The notes below the pieces were generated by a model that saw nothing but the letters and a program-made list of their open reading frames with translations, was not told the origin of the DNA and made no database searches. The translations under genes were made by a program, and so were the position numbers. A stretch of 64,000 nucleotides of DNA from Paraburkholderia eburnea (GTDB lineage Bacteria; Pseudomonadota; Gammaproteobacteria; Burkholderiales; Burkholderiaceae), in NCBI RefSeq assembly GCF_002917095.1, contig NZ_PQGA01000010.1, positions 124,001-188,000 of the forward strand. The letters run 5' to 3'. Position 1 is the first letter of the stretch, and the number at the start of each line of letters is the position of its first letter. Of this stretch, positions 32,779 to 40,743 are shown piece after piece.

Positions 32779-34089
32779 GTGTTCAACTACGGAATCCTCA
32801 ACGCCCTCGCTCGCTCCTTGCGCGAGCCGCGTAGCTTCTTCCTCGCCACGGTATTCGCGCTCGCGACGGGGCTTGCCGCCTGCGGCGGCGGTGGCGGTGG
32901 CGGCTCCGGTTCGAGCAGCTCGGGCAATTCGGGCAGCGGCAACGACACCTCGTCGCTGCCCGCCGGTCCCACCCAGCAGCCGATCGCCGCGAATGCCGCG
33001 AATACCGTTGCCGTGACGGTCAACAGCGGCGTCACCAACTCGATGCCGAATATCCCCACCGTCAGCGTGACGGTCTGCGTGGCCAGCAGCAACACCTGCC
33101 AGACCGTGCCCAACGTCCAGGTCGATACCGGCTCCTACGGTCTGCGCCTGCTCAATACGGCGCTGAACAGCACGATGCAGGGCGCGCTGCCGAACGCCTC
33201 GTCGGGCGCCAGCACGCTGGCCGAATGCACGGCGTTCGCGGACGGCTACACCTGGGGCACGGTGCGCACCGCCGACGTCAAGATCGGCGGCGAAACGGCC
33301 AGCGCGATTCCGATCCAGGTGATCGGCGATCTCCCCACGTCGTCGGTGCCGCAGGTCTGCGCGAACATCGGCGCGGCGCAGAACACGACCTCGGCGCTGG
33401 GCGCGAACGGCATTCTGGGCATCGGCGTCGCGCCGTGGGATTGCGGCAAGAACTGCGTGACGGCTTCGGGCAGCAACTACTTCGCGTGTGCGAACGGCAC
33501 GAGCTGCGCCCAGACGGCCGTGGCGCTTGCGCAGCAGGTGGCCAACCCGGTCGCGCACTTCGCCACGGACAACAACGGCGTGATCCTGCAAATGCCGCCC
33601 GTCGCCAATAGCGGACAGGCTTCGGCCACGGGCACGCTGGTGTTCGGCATCGGCACCCAGTCGAACAACGCCCTGGCGGCCTCGCAGCGCTTCGCGACCA
33701 GCGCATGGGGCGACCTTTCGACGACTTTCAACGGCCGCTCGCTGAACGCCTTCCTCGATTCGGGCTCGAACGGCATTTTCTTCGCCGATAGCGCCATCGC
33801 CCAGTGCGGCGGCGATCTCGGCTCGTTCTATTGCCCGACGCCGCCGCTCACGTTTACCACCACGCTGGTCGATCAGAACAACGACTCGGGCAACGTCAGC
33901 TTCAACGTGGCGAGCGCGTCGGCGCTGCTGGGCAACAGCAGCTTCTTCGCGTTCAACGACCTCGGAGGGCAGTTTGGTTCCAATTCGAGTCTCGACCTGG
34001 GCCTGCCGTTCTTCTATGGCCGCTACGTGTATTACGGGATCGATCAGACCGGCACCGGCGGCACGCAGACGCCGTACGTCGCGTTCTGA
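32779..34089 (+). CDS. DUF3443 lipoprotein with pepsin-like aspartic protease motifs
   Basis: 436 residues from the GTG at 32779, which has GGGAGG 6 nt upstream; an ATG at 32758 overlapping the previous stop would add 7 residues. A lipoprotein signal ends in LATGLAAC, followed by a run of seven glycines and a Ser/Gly linker, so it is probably tethered to the envelope. Two Asp-(Thr/Ser)-Gly-Ser motifs occur: VDTGSYGLRL at about residue 115 and FLDSGSNGIFF at about 326. The C-terminal LGLPFFYGRYVYYGID resembles the end of pepsin-like proteases. Ten or so cysteines could form disulfides. Function unknown; protease activity is inference. Confidence 0.8.
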   Translation: MFNYGILNALARSLREPRSFFLATVFALATGLAACGGGGGGGSGSSSSGNSGSGNDTSSLPAGPTQQPIAANAANTVAVTVNSGVTNSMPNIPTVSVTVCVASSNTCQTVPNVQVDTGSYGLRLLNTALNSTMQGALPNASSGASTLAECTAFADGYTWGTVRTADVKIGGETASAIPIQVIGDLPTSSVPQVCANIGAAQNTTSALGANGILGIGVAPWDCGKNCVTASGSNYFACANGTSCAQTAVALAQQVANPVAHFATDNNGVILQMPPVANSGQASATGTLVFGIGTQSNNALAASQRFATSAWGDLSTTFNGRSLNAFLDSGSNGIFFADSAIAQCGGDLGSFYCPTPPLTFTTTLVDQNNDSGNVSFNVASASALLGNSSFFAFNDLGGQFGSNSSLDLGLPFFYGRYVYYGIDQTGTGGTQTPYVAF

Positions 34090-34102
34090 TCCCGCCCCGC
34101 AG

Positions 34103-34137
34103 GCTTGAAGCGCGGCGTCCGGCGCCGCGCTTCAAGC
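34103..34137 (+). terminator. Long perfect hairpin after the DUF3443 gene
   Basis: GCTTGAAGCGCGGCG (34103-34117) and CGCCGCGCTTCAAGC (34123-34137) form a 15-bp perfect stem around TCCGG. No T-run follows (GCTGATCTCG), so it is not a classic terminator, but such a stable hairpin 13 bp after the stop likely ends or stabilises the transcript. Confidence 0.5.
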
Positions 34138-34144
34138 GCTGATC

Positions 34145-34188
34145 TCGCCCCATCGCGCTTCAATCACGCTTCAATCGCGCTCCCATCC
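34145..34188 (+). repeat. Four degenerate 11-bp repeats before the flhB promoter
   Basis: Units TCGCCCCATCG, CGCTTCAATCA, CGCTTCAATCG and CGCTCCCATCC follow each other with an 11-bp period at 34145, 34156, 34167 and 34178, ending at the FlhDC-like box of flhB. The middle two differ at one position. Confidence 0.6.
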
Positions 34189-34192
34189 GGCG

Positions 34193-34252
34193 AAATACCC
34201 CGGTTTCCCGGTCCTGATCCTTCGATCGTCGCTTGCCTCCCAGGGCAATAAT
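34193..34252 (+). promoter_or_regulatory. FlhDC-box promoter of flhB-flhA
   Basis: Half-sites AATAC (34194-34198) and CTGAT (34214-34218) are separated by 15 bp. A -10 hexamer AATAAT at 34247-34252 begins 33 nt after the start of the second half-site. The same elements with identical spacing lie upstream of flhF, and 32-33 nt spacing is also found at flgA and flgB. Confidence 0.65.
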
Positions 34253-34326
34253 CGCTCTCACTGAAAAAGGGCGTGCGCCGTCACCACATGGGTGTCGGGC
34301 GGCGTGCGCCGCCGACCGGAGCATCT

Positions 34327-35622
34327 GTGGCAGAGGACAGCGACCTCGAAAAAACCGAATCAGCCACTCCCAAGCGCCTCGAAAAGGCGCGCGAGGAGGG
34401 GCAGATTGCGCGTTCGCGGGAGCTTTCCACGTTTGCGCTGCTATCGGCGGGCTGCTTCGGGGCATGGCTGCTCTCGGACACCATCGGCGGGCATCTGCAG
34501 ACCATGCTGCGCGGCGCGCTGACGTTCGACCACGCGGGCGCCTTCGAGACCAAACGCATGCTCACGGGCGCCGGCGTCGCCGCGCGCGAAGGCATGTTCG
34601 CGGTGCTGCCCGTCCTTGCGCTGACGGGCGCAGCCGCGCTGCTCGCGCCGATGGCGCTGGGCGGCTGGCTGTTCTCGACCCAGTCGATCGGCGTGAAGTT
34701 CGATCGCCTCAATCCGATGACGGGTCTCGGTCGCATCTTTTCCCTGAACGGCCCGGTGCAGCTCGGCATGTCGATGATCAAGACGCTGCTGGTGGGCGCG
34801 ATCGGCGGCTCGGCGCTCTGGAACCATCGCGAGGAGATTCTGGGGCTGGGCATGCAGCCCGCGCCGCGCGCTTTCGCCGACGCCTTCCACCTGATCGTGG
34901 TGTGCTGCGGCATGACGGTCGCGGGCATGTTCCTGCTGGCGGCCATCGACGTGCCGTACCAGATCTGGTCGTATCACCGCAAGCTGCGCATGACCAAGGA
35001 AGAGGTGAAGCGCGAGCACCGCGAGAGCGAAGGCGATCCGCACGTGAAGGGCCGGATTCGCCAGCAGCAGCGCGCCATGGCGCGCCGCCGCATGATGGCG
35101 CAGGTGCCCAAGGCCGACGTGGTGGTGACCAACCCGACGCACTTCGCCGTCGCGCTGCAGTACACCGACGGCGACATGCGCGCGCCGCGCGTGGTCGCGA
35201 AGGGCGTGAACCTCGTGGCGGCGCGCATCCGCGAGCTGGCCACCGAAAACAACATCCCGCTGCTCGAAGCGCCGCCGCTCGCCCGCGCGCTCTATCACAA
35301 CGTCGATCTGAACAAAGAGATTCCCGGCCCGCTCTACGGCGCGGTCGCCCAGGTGCTCGCGTGGGTCTATCAGCTCAAGCGCTTTCGCGAACATGGCGGC
35401 GACGTGCCGATGGAGCCGACCGATCTCGACGTGCCGCCGGAACTCGACAAGGGTGGCGTGAGCGACGAGGACGCCGCCGAAGAAGCCGGCGAAACGCTCT
35501 CGCCCGACGACGACGCGGCAAAACGCAACGCGAAAAACACCGCTGCAGGCGCAGCACCGGATCAAGCAAGCACCGCAGGTCGCGCCGACACCGCGCGCGA
35601 CGGCAATGAAGGAGCAACGTAA
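34327..35622 (+). CDS. flhB: Flagellar type III export apparatus protein FlhB
   Basis: 431 residues from a GTG with a GGAG site. FlhB sits in the export gate and switches export from rod/hook to filament substrates by self-cleavage. N-terminal EDSDLEKTESATPKRLEKAREEGQ is the family start; four spans lie in the first 210 residues. The cleavage motif NPTH is at 269-272, the same numbering as in Salmonella, which supports this start. The C-terminal tail after about 370 is Asp/Glu/Ala-rich and longer than in enterics. The stop overlaps the flhA start. Confidence 0.97.
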   Translation: MAEDSDLEKTESATPKRLEKAREEGQIARSRELSTFALLSAGCFGAWLLSDTIGGHLQTMLRGALTFDHAGAFETKRMLTGAGVAAREGMFAVLPVLALTGAAALLAPMALGGWLFSTQSIGVKFDRLNPMTGLGRIFSLNGPVQLGMSMIKTLLVGAIGGSALWNHREEILGLGMQPAPRAFADAFHLIVVCCGMTVAGMFLLAAIDVPYQIWSYHRKLRMTKEEVKREHRESEGDPHVKGRIRQQQRAMARRRMMAQVPKADVVVTNPTHFAVALQYTDGDMRAPRVVAKGVNLVAARIRELATENNIPLLEAPPLARALYHNVDLNKEIPGPLYGAVAQVLAWVYQLKRFREHGGDVPMEPTDLDVPPELDKGGVSDEDAAEEAGETLSPDDDAAKRNAKNTAAGAAPDQASTAGRADTARDGNEGAT

Positions 35623-37721
35623 TGAACGCCCGCACCGGTTTCCTCGCGCGGCGCCCAGAGATGCTGCAAAGCACGAATCTGCGCGCACTCGCCGGGCCGA
35701 TCCTGATCTGCATGATCCTCGGCATGATGATCCTGCCGTTGCCGCCGTTCCTGCTGGATCTGCTGTTCACCTTCAACATCGCGCTGTCGGTGATGGTGCT
35801 GCTCGTCAGCATGTACACCATGAAGCCGCTCGATTTCGCGGCGTTCCCGAGCGTGCTGCTGTTCTCCACGCTGCTGCGCCTGTCGCTGAACGTGGCGTCC
35901 ACGCGTATCGTGCTGCTCGAAGGCCACACCGGCCCCGACGCCGCGGGCAAGGTGATCGAATCGTTCGGCCACTTCCTCGTGGGCGGCAACTTCGCCGTGG
36001 GTATCGTGGTGTTCGTGATCCTGATGGTCATCAACTTCATGGTCATCACCAAGGGCGCGGGGCGGATCGCGGAAGTGTCCGCGCGCTTCACGCTCGATGC
36101 GATGCCCGGCAAGCAGATGGCGATCGACGCCGACCTCAACGCGGGCCTCATCAACGAAGACGCCGCGCGCAAGCGCCGCACCGAAATCGCCCAGGAAGCC
36201 GAGTTTTACGGCTCGATGGACGGCGCGAGCAAGTTCGTGCGCGGCGACGCGATCGCTGGTCTCCTGATCATGGCGATCAACATCATCGGCGGGCTGATCG
36301 TCGGCGTGGTGCAGCACGGTATGCCGTTCGCGGCGGCCGGCGAAACCTATACGCTGCTGACCATCGGTGACGGCCTCGTCGCGCAGATTCCGTCGCTGGT
36401 GATTTCGACGGCGGCGGGTGTGATCGTCTCGCGCGTGGCGACCAACGAAGACATCGGCACGCAGCTGACCGGCCAGCTCTTCACGAACCCGCGCGTGCTG
36501 GTGATCACCGGCTCGATCATCCTGATGATGGGCCTGATCCCGGGCATGCCGCACTTCGCGTTTTTACTGCTGGGCGGCGGCGCGATCCAGCTTGGCCGCG
36601 TGATGAAGAAGAACGCCGAGGCGAAGAAGGCGAGCGCCGTGCTGGGGGACGTACTGCCGGCCGCCGCCACCCCGGTCGAGAACGCCGAGGCGTCGTGGGA
36701 CGACGTGGCGCTGATCGACACGCTCGGTCTCGAAGTGGGCTATCGCATCATTCCGCTCGTCGACAAGAACACCGACGGCGAACTGCTCAAGCGCATCAAG
36801 AGCATCCGCAAGAAGTTCGCGCAGGAAATCGGCTTTTTGCCGCCGGTCATTCACATTCGCGACAACCTGGAACTGCGCCCGAACGCGTACCGCATCACGC
36901 TCAAGGGCGTCGAAGTGGGCGCGGGCGAGGCCTATCCGGGGCAGTGGCTGGCGATCAACCCGGGCCAGGTGAGCGCGGTGCTGCCGGGCACGCCGACCAC
37001 CGATCCCGCGTTCGGCCTGCCGGCGATCTGGATCGATTCGAACATGCGCGAACAGGCGCAGGTGTTCGGCTACACGGTGGTCGATTCGAGCACCGTGGTG
37101 GCGACGCACCTGAATCACCTCGTCGTGACGCACGCCGCCGAACTGCTCGGCCGCCGCGAAGTGCAGGCGCTGCTGGAGCGCGTGCAGAAGGACACGCCGT
37201 CGCTGGTCGACGACCTCGTGCCGAAGATCATGCAGGTCACGACGCTGCAGAAGGTGCTGCAGAATCTGCTGGAAGAAGGCGTGCCGATCCGCGACATGCG
37301 CACCATCATGGAGTCGCTCGCCGAACACGCGCCGCGCATGGCCGACGCGCACGATCTCACGGCGGCGGTGCGCATTTCGCTGGGACGTGCGATCACGCAG
37401 CAGTGGTTCCCGGGCAGCGGCGACATGCAGGTGATGGGGCTCGACGCGAATCTGGAGCGCGTGCTGTCGCAGACGCTCACCTCCGGGCCGAATCCGGGGC
37501 TGGAGCCGGGCCTCGCGCACACGCTGCTCACGCAGACGGAAATGGCGATGGGCCGTCAGCAGGTGCAGGGTCTGGCGCCGGTGCTGCTGGTGCAGCATGC
37601 GCTGCGGCCGATGCTCTCGCGCTTCCTGCGCCGCAGCCTGCCGCAGCTCAAGGTGCTGTCGTATGCCGAGGTGCCGGATACGCGCAATGTGAAGGTGGTG
37701 AATGTGGTGGGGGCGGGTTAA
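35622..37721 (+). CDS. flhA: Flagellar type III export gate protein FlhA
   Basis: 699 residues, normal length. Eight membrane spans in the first about 330 residues, then the cytoplasmic ring domain that docks chaperone-substrate complexes. The FHIPEP-family signature is visible in RLSLNVASTRIVLLEGHTGPDAAGKVIE and FVGGN-like LVGGNFAVGIVVFVILMVINF. The conserved cytoplasmic loop with DLNAGLINEDAARKRR follows. The C-terminus ends ADTRNVKVVNVVG-like (VPDTRNVKVVNVVGAG). ATG overlaps the flhB stop by one base. A terminator follows. Confidence 0.98.
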   Translation: MNARTGFLARRPEMLQSTNLRALAGPILICMILGMMILPLPPFLLDLLFTFNIALSVMVLLVSMYTMKPLDFAAFPSVLLFSTLLRLSLNVASTRIVLLEGHTGPDAAGKVIESFGHFLVGGNFAVGIVVFVILMVINFMVITKGAGRIAEVSARFTLDAMPGKQMAIDADLNAGLINEDAARKRRTEIAQEAEFYGSMDGASKFVRGDAIAGLLIMAINIIGGLIVGVVQHGMPFAAAGETYTLLTIGDGLVAQIPSLVISTAAGVIVSRVATNEDIGTQLTGQLFTNPRVLVITGSIILMMGLIPGMPHFAFLLLGGGAIQLGRVMKKNAEAKKASAVLGDVLPAAATPVENAEASWDDVALIDTLGLEVGYRIIPLVDKNTDGELLKRIKSIRKKFAQEIGFLPPVIHIRDNLELRPNAYRITLKGVEVGAGEAYPGQWLAINPGQVSAVLPGTPTTDPAFGLPAIWIDSNMREQAQVFGYTVVDSSTVVATHLNHLVVTHAAELLGRREVQALLERVQKDTPSLVDDLVPKIMQVTTLQKVLQNLLEEGVPIRDMRTIMESLAEHAPRMADAHDLTAAVRISLGRAITQQWFPGSGDMQVMGLDANLERVLSQTLTSGPNPGLEPGLAHTLLTQTEMAMGRQQVQGLAPVLLVQHALRPMLSRFLRRSLPQLKVLSYAEVPDTRNVKVVNVVGAG

Positions 37722-37779
37722 GCGACCGGCGCAACGGGTTGAGGCTCTCCTGGAAGCATTGCAGTGAAAAGCCACAAGA

Positions 37780-37803
37780 GTGCCCGCAATTTGCGGGCAC
37801 TTT
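37780..37803 (+). terminator. Terminator after flhA (also serves the convergent relE-type gene)
   Basis: GTGCCCGC (37780-37787) pairs with GCGGGCAC (37793-37800) around AATTT, followed by TTTCATTT. It separates flhBA from the toxin-antitoxin genes and means flhF needs its own promoter. Confidence 0.8.
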
Positions 37804-38093
37804 CATTTGAGGCGGATATGGGCCTTCCGATATGCCGCGTCCGCCTCGCGCTTGCCAATCGCGATCACAAGCACGACAAGCTCGCCGTCGATGACCTGGT
37901 AGATCAGCCGATAGCCGGAGGCGACGAGTTTGATCTTGTAGCAGCCCGGCATATCGCTCAATCGGGCTGACTCCACACGCGGTTCGACGAGCCGCTCCAT
38001 GAGCTTTCGGGACAATTGCCTTCGCACCGTGGCGTCGAGGCGATTCCATTCCTTCAGCGCATTCTTGCGGAATTTCAGCTCATAGGTCTTCAA
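37803..38093 (-). CDS. RelE/ParE-family toxin
   Basis: 96 residues. MKTYELKFRKNALKEWNRLDATVRRQL is the N-terminal helix hairpin of the RelE superfamily, and MPGCYKIKLVASGYRLIYQV followed by VVLVIAIGKREADAAYRKA the beta-sheet core with the catalytic-type basic and aromatic residues. RelE toxins cut mRNA in the ribosomal A site. It overlaps the antitoxin gene by 14 bp. Base composition is a little lower in GC than the flagellar genes. It is inserted between flhA and flhF, where most relatives have direct linkage. Confidence 0.9.
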   Translation of the reverse strand: MKTYELKFRKNALKEWNRLDATVRRQLSRKLMERLVEPRVESARLSDMPGCYKIKLVASGYRLIYQVIDGELVVLVIAIGKREADAAYRKAHIRLK

Positions 38094-38322
38094 GCTTGAC
38101 GCTCACGATCTCGTCGTTCATGCGGGACCGCGCGATCTCTGCAAGCTCGATGTCTTCAAGCCGGTCACAGATCGCCTCCCATTCGCTGGCGGGAATCAGG
38201 TAAGCAACCGGCTTGTTCCGGTTGAGGATTGCGACGGGACCGTCAGCTTGTTCGATCGCTGCCATGGGGTTCATTTTCAACTCGCTAATACCAATCGAGG
38301 CTCTTGCCAGGATGCTTTCCAT
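38080..38322 (-). CDS. Phd/YefM-family antitoxin
   Basis: 80 residues from the ATG at 38322; a TTG-started extension to 38382 is unlikely because the predicted transcription start is near 38384. MESILARASIGISELKMNPMAAIEQADGPVAILNRNKPVAYLIPASEWEAI is the Phd/YefM DNA-binding N-terminal domain; the acidic C-terminal part (LEDIELAEIARSRMNDEIVSVKLEDL in two halves) would neutralise the toxin. Encoded first in the operon, so it can repress its own promoter. Confidence 0.88.
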   Translation of the reverse strand: MESILARASIGISELKMNPMAAIEQADGPVAILNRNKPVAYLIPASEWEAICDRLEDIELAEIARSRMNDEIVSVKLEDL

Positions 38323-38384
38323 TTTGCGTATTTCCCAAGTGAAGCGAACCAGTCCCGATGTCGCCGTGGTGATCTCGATCAATA

Positions 38385-38424
38385 GACCAAATTATAGGTC
38401 AAATAGTTAGTCGCTTAATTGGTC
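38385..38424 (-). promoter_or_regulatory. Toxin-antitoxin promoter with operator-like repeats
   Basis: On the minus strand TATAAT (38391-38396) overlaps the inverted repeat GACC-N8-GGTC (38385-38400). A further AATTGGTC at 38417-38424 is the reverse complement of the GACCAATT-type half-site. This is the layout expected for Phd/YefM autorepression. A weak -35 TTAAGC lies 16 nt upstream. Confidence 0.6.
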
Positions 38425-38507
38425 ATCAATGCCGGAAACCCCGATTGGGTGGTCGAGTCGCCGGGTTCTAGCCGGGTGCCCGCTTCCCCCCGTCATCTCA
38501 TTTGCCG

Positions 38508-38567
38508 AATTACCCACATTTCCCCGTCCTGATCCACCGATCGTGACCTGCTCACCTTCGAAATAAT
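38508..38567 (+). promoter_or_regulatory. FlhDC-box promoter of flhF-flhG-fliA
   Basis: Half-sites (A)ATTAC at 38508-38513 and CTGAT at 38529-38533, 15 bp apart, with AATAAT at 38562-38567 starting 33 nt downstream. The stretch GTCCTGATCC (38526-38535) is identical to that at 34211-34220 upstream of flhB, and all spacings agree to the base. Confidence 0.65.
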
Positions 38568-38676
38568 TCCAACATCGGAAAAGGGTTCGCGCGCTGCGTG
38601 TTCCCGCAGTGATCCAGACGCAATTCATCGGCATACGACAGGCGGCGCGGGCCGCTTACCTCATCAGGGGCATAGC

Positions 38677-40743
38677 TTGAACATTCGCAAATTCATCGGT
38701 GGCAATAGCCGCGACGCTCTGCGCCTCGTGCGCGAAGCGCTGGGTGCGGACGCCGTCGTCCTGTCGAACCGCACGCTCGATGACGGTAGCGTCGAGATCG
38801 TCGCGCTCGCGGACAGCGACCTCGCGGCAATCGCCCCGGCCGATGCAGCGCGCCTCGGTGCCGCCCAGCCGCAGTCGCCGCAGCCCCAATCCCTCGCGTC
38901 GCGCATACAGCGTGCGGTCGCGGCGGCCCTGCCCGGCGCCGGCACGTCGGCGAACGCCCCGGCGCCCGTCGCCAGTGCCGCCGCCGCGAGCTTCGGCAAC
39001 CCCTATGCGAGCGGCGGTATGCCCGACGTGTTCTCGTCGGTGTTTGGCGCGAGCCCGGAAGTGGGCGCGGAGCCGGGCGCCACGGGCGCCGACGGCCAGC
39101 ATGACGACGATGCCGATCACGCCGACGCCGATGACATCTCCGTTTCGCTCGCGCAAACGATCCCGCCGAAGCCGACGAAAGCCGCGGCCAGCGCGCTGGA
39201 AGCCGCGCTCGGCCCGCAGGGCGCGCAGCAACCGACGATGCCGCCGACGGCCCAGCCGATGGCCGCGCAGCCCTTCAGCACGTTCCCGTCGAACGGCATG
39301 AATGGCGCAAGCGCCGCGAACCGTGCCACCTCGAATCAAGCCGCCGCGCGCGAAGCCGCCGCATTGCTGGAGCAGGCCGTCGCCAGGCCGTTCGGCGAAG
39401 CCGCGAGCGCGCCGCGCACGATGGCCGAAACGAATCCCTGGCTGATCGATCACGCACGCCGCATCGCCAGCCAGCAGGGTCAACAGGACAGCGCCAGGGC
39501 GCCCGGCATGTCGCCGTCCGCCGCGATGGCCAAGGGCCTCGGCATGACCGCCGACCCGATGCATTCCGCCGATGTCGAAGCGAGCCAGCCGCAATGGGCG
39601 CTCGAAGCGGCCCACGCCGCCGCCCGCCGCGCCGCGCGCAGCATCGGCCAGAGCGCCGACGCCGCCGGCCCGGCCCCGGGCGCCGAAGCCAATGCGGCCA
39701 CGGCGGGTGCGTCGAACACCGCGCAAACGGTGAGCGAGGCGATCCGCACGCGCATCGAGCAGGTCGTCAACGAGACCGTGATGAACGAGCTGGCTTCCAT
39801 GCGCGGCATGATGGAAGAGCAGTTCGCCGGTCTCCTGTGGGGCGAGCGTCAGCGCCGCAATCCGGTGCAGGGCGCGCTCACCAAGCAGCTTTTTGCGGCC
39901 GGTTTCTCGGCGCAGCTCGTCAAGATGATGATCGAGCGTCTGCCCGACGTGGAAACCGAGGAAGCCGGCATGGAGTGGCTCCAGTCGGTGCTCGAATCGA
40001 ATCTGCCGGTGCTCGAAGACGAAGAAGCGCTCATGGAGCGCGGCGGCGTGTTCGCGCTGATGGGCCCGACGGGCGTGGGCAAGACCACGACCACGGCGAA
40101 GCTCGCCGCGCGCTGCGTGATGCGTTTCGGCGCCAGCAAGGTCGCGCTGCTCACGACCGACAGCTACCGTATCGGCGGCCACGAGCAACTGCGCATCTTC
40201 GGCAAGATCCTCGGCGTGTCGGTGCATGCGGTGCGCGACGGCGCGGACTTGCAGCTCGCGCTCACCGAACTCAAGAACAAGCACATCGTACTGATCGACA
40301 CGATCGGCATGAGCCAGCGCGACCGCGCCGTGGCCGACCAGATCGCCATGCTGTGCGGCACGGGCCGCCCGGTGCAGCGCCTCTTGCTGCTCTCGGCGAC
40401 CAACCACGGCGACACGCTCAACGAAGTCGTGCAGGCCTACCAGAGCGGCCCGGATGAATCGCCGCTGACCGGCTGCATTCTGACCAAGCTCGACGAGGCG
40501 ACGAATCTGGGCAGCACGCTCGACACGGTCCTGCGCTACAAGCTGCCGGTGCACTACGTCTCGACCGGCCAGAAGGTGCCCGAGAACCTGTACGTGGCCA
40601 CGCGCCGCTTCCTGATTCGCAGCGCCTTCTGCGTGCCGCGCGACCGCTCGCCGTTCGTGCCGCACGAGGACGACATTCCCGCGCTGCTGTCCGCGCTGTC
40701 GAACCGCTCGAATTCGCAAGCTCCCGAGGTCCGGTTTGGATAA
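38677..40743 (+). CDS. flhF: Flagellar biosynthesis SRP-like GTPase FlhF, long form
   Basis: 688 residues from a TTG start (AGGGG upstream). FlhF is a signal-recognition-particle GTPase that sets flagellar number and place. B domain: MNIRKFIGGNSRDALRLVREALGADAVVLSNR. NG GTPase domain: G1 P-loop GPTGVGKTTTTAKLAAR (about 462-478), LLTTDSYRIGGHEQLRIFGKILG, DTIGMSQRD and TKLDEATNLGS. The segment between (about 60-330) is Ala/Pro/Ser-rich and of low complexity. Most FlhF proteins have 380-500 residues. The stop overlaps the flhG start by 8 bases. Confidence 0.96.
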   Translation: MNIRKFIGGNSRDALRLVREALGADAVVLSNRTLDDGSVEIVALADSDLAAIAPADAARLGAAQPQSPQPQSLASRIQRAVAAALPGAGTSANAPAPVASAAAASFGNPYASGGMPDVFSSVFGASPEVGAEPGATGADGQHDDDADHADADDISVSLAQTIPPKPTKAAASALEAALGPQGAQQPTMPPTAQPMAAQPFSTFPSNGMNGASAANRATSNQAAAREAAALLEQAVARPFGEAASAPRTMAETNPWLIDHARRIASQQGQQDSARAPGMSPSAAMAKGLGMTADPMHSADVEASQPQWALEAAHAAARRAARSIGQSADAAGPAPGAEANAATAGASNTAQTVSEAIRTRIEQVVNETVMNELASMRGMMEEQFAGLLWGERQRRNPVQGALTKQLFAAGFSAQLVKMMIERLPDVETEEAGMEWLQSVLESNLPVLEDEEALMERGGVFALMGPTGVGKTTTTAKLAARCVMRFGASKVALLTTDSYRIGGHEQLRIFGKILGVSVHAVRDGADLQLALTELKNKHIVLIDTIGMSQRDRAVADQIAMLCGTGRPVQRLLLLSATNHGDTLNEVVQAYQSGPDESPLTGCILTKLDEATNLGSTLDTVLRYKLPVHYVSTGQKVPENLYVATRRFLIRSAFCVPRDRSPFVPHEDDIPALLSALSNRSNSQAPEVRFG

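Larger units (their letters stand above)
38323..38676. other. Regulatory region between the antitoxin gene and flhF
   Basis: 354 bp that hold two divergent promoters: the toxin-antitoxin promoter with GACC/GGTC repeats (38385-38424, minus) and the FlhDC-box promoter of flhF (38504-38567, plus). The AT-rich left part (38370-38425) contrasts with the GC-rich right part, suggesting that the toxin-antitoxin unit arrived as a block. Confidence 0.6.

Noticed and set aside
38323..38382. TTG-started N-terminal extension of the antitoxin
   Set aside because: It would begin at the predicted transcription start; the ATG at 38322 gives the normal Phd/YefM N-terminus.
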